A program made the position numbers and the translations under genes. A stretch of DNA of 7,218 bases from JABCPE02 sp963517805 (GTDB lineage: Bacteria; Bacteroidota; Bacteroidia; Flavobacteriales; Weeksellaceae). The DNA is taken from NCBI GenBank assembly GCA_963517805.1, contig CAUQHD010000077.1, positions 1 to 7,218 on the forward strand, written 5' to 3'. Numbering within the stretch: position 1 is the first letter of the stretch; each line of letters begins with the position of its first letter. This document shows, piece by piece, positions 6,602 through 7,218 of this stretch. The notes under the pieces are model-generated. The model did no database searches, was not told the origin of the DNA, and was given only the letters and a program-made list of their open reading frames with translations.

Positions 6602-6635
6602 ATATGAATACTCTGCAAACATAGTATAAATAGAT
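6590..6635. repeat. Imperfect hairpin reusing the right end of the inverted repeat
   Basis: TATACTAT (6596-6603) pairs perfectly with ATAGTATA (6621-6628). Outside a small bulge, ATCTA (6590-6594) pairs with TAGAT (6631-6635). The right arm of the 175-bp element can therefore pair either with its distant left partner or with this nearby copy. The copy lies in the expected -33 region of the promoter at 6647-6654. Confidence 0.55.
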
Positions 6636-6646
6636 TATTATTATAT

Positions 6647-6654
6647 TATGTTTG
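6647..6654 (+). promoter_or_regulatory. Candidate distal promoter (-7 element) of the Lrp/AsnC gene
   Basis: TATGTTTG matches TAnnTTTG perfectly and would start transcription near 6660, giving a leader of about 88 bases. No TTG -33 element is at the right distance; the inverted-repeat copy at 6621-6635 lies there instead. Confidence 0.4.
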
Positions 6655-6684
6655 TTAAAATTTAGAAAAATTTGCTGTTTTGAG

Positions 6685-6715
6685 TTGTTTGTTTGGGGTA
6701 TTTTTCTTTCATTTG
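6685..6715 (+). promoter_or_regulatory. Candidate proximal promoter of the Lrp/AsnC gene
   Basis: TTG (6685-6687) is followed after 20 bases by TTCATTTG (6708-6715), one mismatch from TAnnTTTG. The spacing fits the Flavobacterium pattern TTG-N17-23-TAnnTTTG. Transcription would start near 6721, with a leader of about 27 bases. Confidence 0.35.
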
Positions 6716-6733
6716 TGTAATTTTAACCTAAAA

Positions 6734-6748
6734 AAGAATATTATTCTA
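6734..6748. promoter_or_regulatory. Lrp-box-like palindrome at the start codon
   Basis: AGAATA (6735-6740), one central T, and TATTCT (6742-6747) form a perfect 13-bp palindrome ending directly before the ATG. The 15-mer 6734-6748 matches the E. coli Lrp consensus YAGHAWATTWTDCTR at 14 of 15 positions; only the first base differs. Its place, over the ribosome-binding area of an Lrp-family gene, suggests autoregulation. This is inference, and the site is AT-rich. Confidence 0.5.
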
Positions 6749-7218
6749 TGGAAAGAATTGATAAACTGGATGATAAAGACCTTGCGTTACTTAGAATTTT
6801 ACAAAATAACTCCAAAAAGACAATAAAGGAACTCGCTGCAGAAGTCAATCTCTCACCTACTCCCGTTTTCGAGAGGGTGCGGAGGCTGGAAGAAAACGGC
6901 TACATCAAAAGATATTCCATCGTGATAGATGCCGAAAAGCTCAACAGGGGATTTAGTGTTTTTTGCAGAATCAAGCTGAAAGCACACGACCGAGATATCG
7001 GTATCCAGTTTGCTCAGGAAGTTTTGGCTCTTGATGAAATCACCGAATGCTACAACATTTCTGGGGATTTTGACTATTTATTGAAAATTCAGGTTCGCGA
7101 TATGAAACATTACCAAGACTTTATCTTCAATAAACTGGGTCGCCTTGATACCATCGGCAGTACGAACAGCACCTTTATCATGGAGGAAATAAAGAACATC
7201 TACGGCATAAATATATAA
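6748..7218 (+). CDS. Lrp/AsnC-family transcriptional regulator
   Basis: Complete cytoplasmic DNA-binding regulator of 156 residues, the normal length for this family; its TAA is the last codon of the window. The N-terminal helix-turn-helix domain runs from LDDKDLALLRILQNNS (7-22) through TIKELAAEVNLSPTPVFERV (25-44), with the wing and linker near YIKRYSIVIDAEKLN (52-66). The C-terminal RAM (AsnC ligand-binding) domain spans about 69-150, with the conserved GDFDYLL (106-112) at the effector and oligomer interface. Relatives form octamers or larger discs, sense amino acids and control amino-acid metabolism or transport; the effector here is unknown. It lies in the same direction as the peptidase/transporter operon but behind a strong terminator, so it has its own promoter. 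The upstream repeats and Lrp-like box suggest that it may bind its own control region. Confidence 0.93.
   Translation: MERIDKLDDKDLALLRILQNNSKKTIKELAAEVNLSPTPVFERVRRLEENGYIKRYSIVIDAEKLNRGFSVFCRIKLKAHDRDIGIQFAQEVLALDEITECYNISGDFDYLLKIQVRDMKHYQDFIFNKLGRLDTIGSTNSTFIMEEIKNIYGINI

Larger units (their letters stand above)
6322..6747. other. 426-bp intergenic region upstream of the Lrp/AsnC gene
   Basis: No convincing protein gene or recognised RNA is present; the only ATG-initiated frame I traced in the repeat-bounded segment is 16 codons (6437-6487). From left to right it contains the operon terminator, a short AT-rich stretch (6369-6426), a 175-bp segment bounded by 13-bp inverted repeats (6427-6601), a third imperfect copy of the repeat (6621-6635), two candidate promoters, and a palindrome touching the start codon of the regulator gene. 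Confidence 0.8.

Noticed and set aside
1..7218. CRISPR arrays, tRNA or rRNA genes, transposases, toxin-antitoxin pairs
   Set aside because: No regularly spaced direct repeats, RNA gene signatures or matching proteins were seen on either strand.

Overview
The window most likely comes from a Flavobacteriia-type Bacteroidota genome, probably a Chryseobacterium-like member of the Weeksellaceae. DNA is AT-rich, Shine-Dalgarno sequences are absent or weak, and several genes are preceded by perfect matches to the Bacteroidota -7 promoter element TAnnTTTG. Gene content fits as well: a secreted S9 dipeptidyl peptidase paired with a POT peptide transporter, and a NikR. The family-level placement is an inference from protein resemblance, not a computed phylogeny.

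Layout. On the minus strand at the left lie endonuclease III (nth, 819-1442) and a family 2 glycosyltransferase (60-818), joined stop-to-start as TAAATG. Divergent from nth is nikR (1558-1959), a nickel-responsive ribbon-helix-helix regulator. It converges on a small secreted Spy/CpxP-like protein (2013-2378, minus), and the two share a bidirectional terminator at 1979-2008. A 146-bp divergent promoter region follows, then a two-gene plus-strand operon (2525-6321): a DPP IV-like peptidase and, two bases later, a proton-coupled oligopeptide transporter, ended by a strong GC-rich terminator (6334-6367). A 426-bp intergenic region leads to a complete Lrp/AsnC-family regulator (6748-7218), whose stop codon is the last codon of the window.

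How the genes work together. The peptidase should release X-Pro (or X-Ala) dipeptides outside the cytoplasm and the transporter should import them, giving a compact peptide-scavenging unit. NikR and the His/Cys-bearing Spy-like protein may both concern metal or envelope homeostasis, but only their adjacency supports that link. The repair enzyme and the glycosyltransferase have no obvious shared function.

The least explained DNA is the gap upstream of the Lrp/AsnC gene. It holds a 175-bp segment bounded by perfect 13-bp inverted repeats (6427-6439 and 6589-6601) with nested internal complementarity. A third imperfect repeat copy lies next to a candidate promoter, and a 15-bp site matching the E. 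coli Lrp consensus at 14 of 15 positions abuts the start codon. It may be a MITE-like insertion, an invertible segment, or an extended autoregulatory region. The sequence alone does not decide, and I did not find clear evidence of a wholly new multi-gene system.
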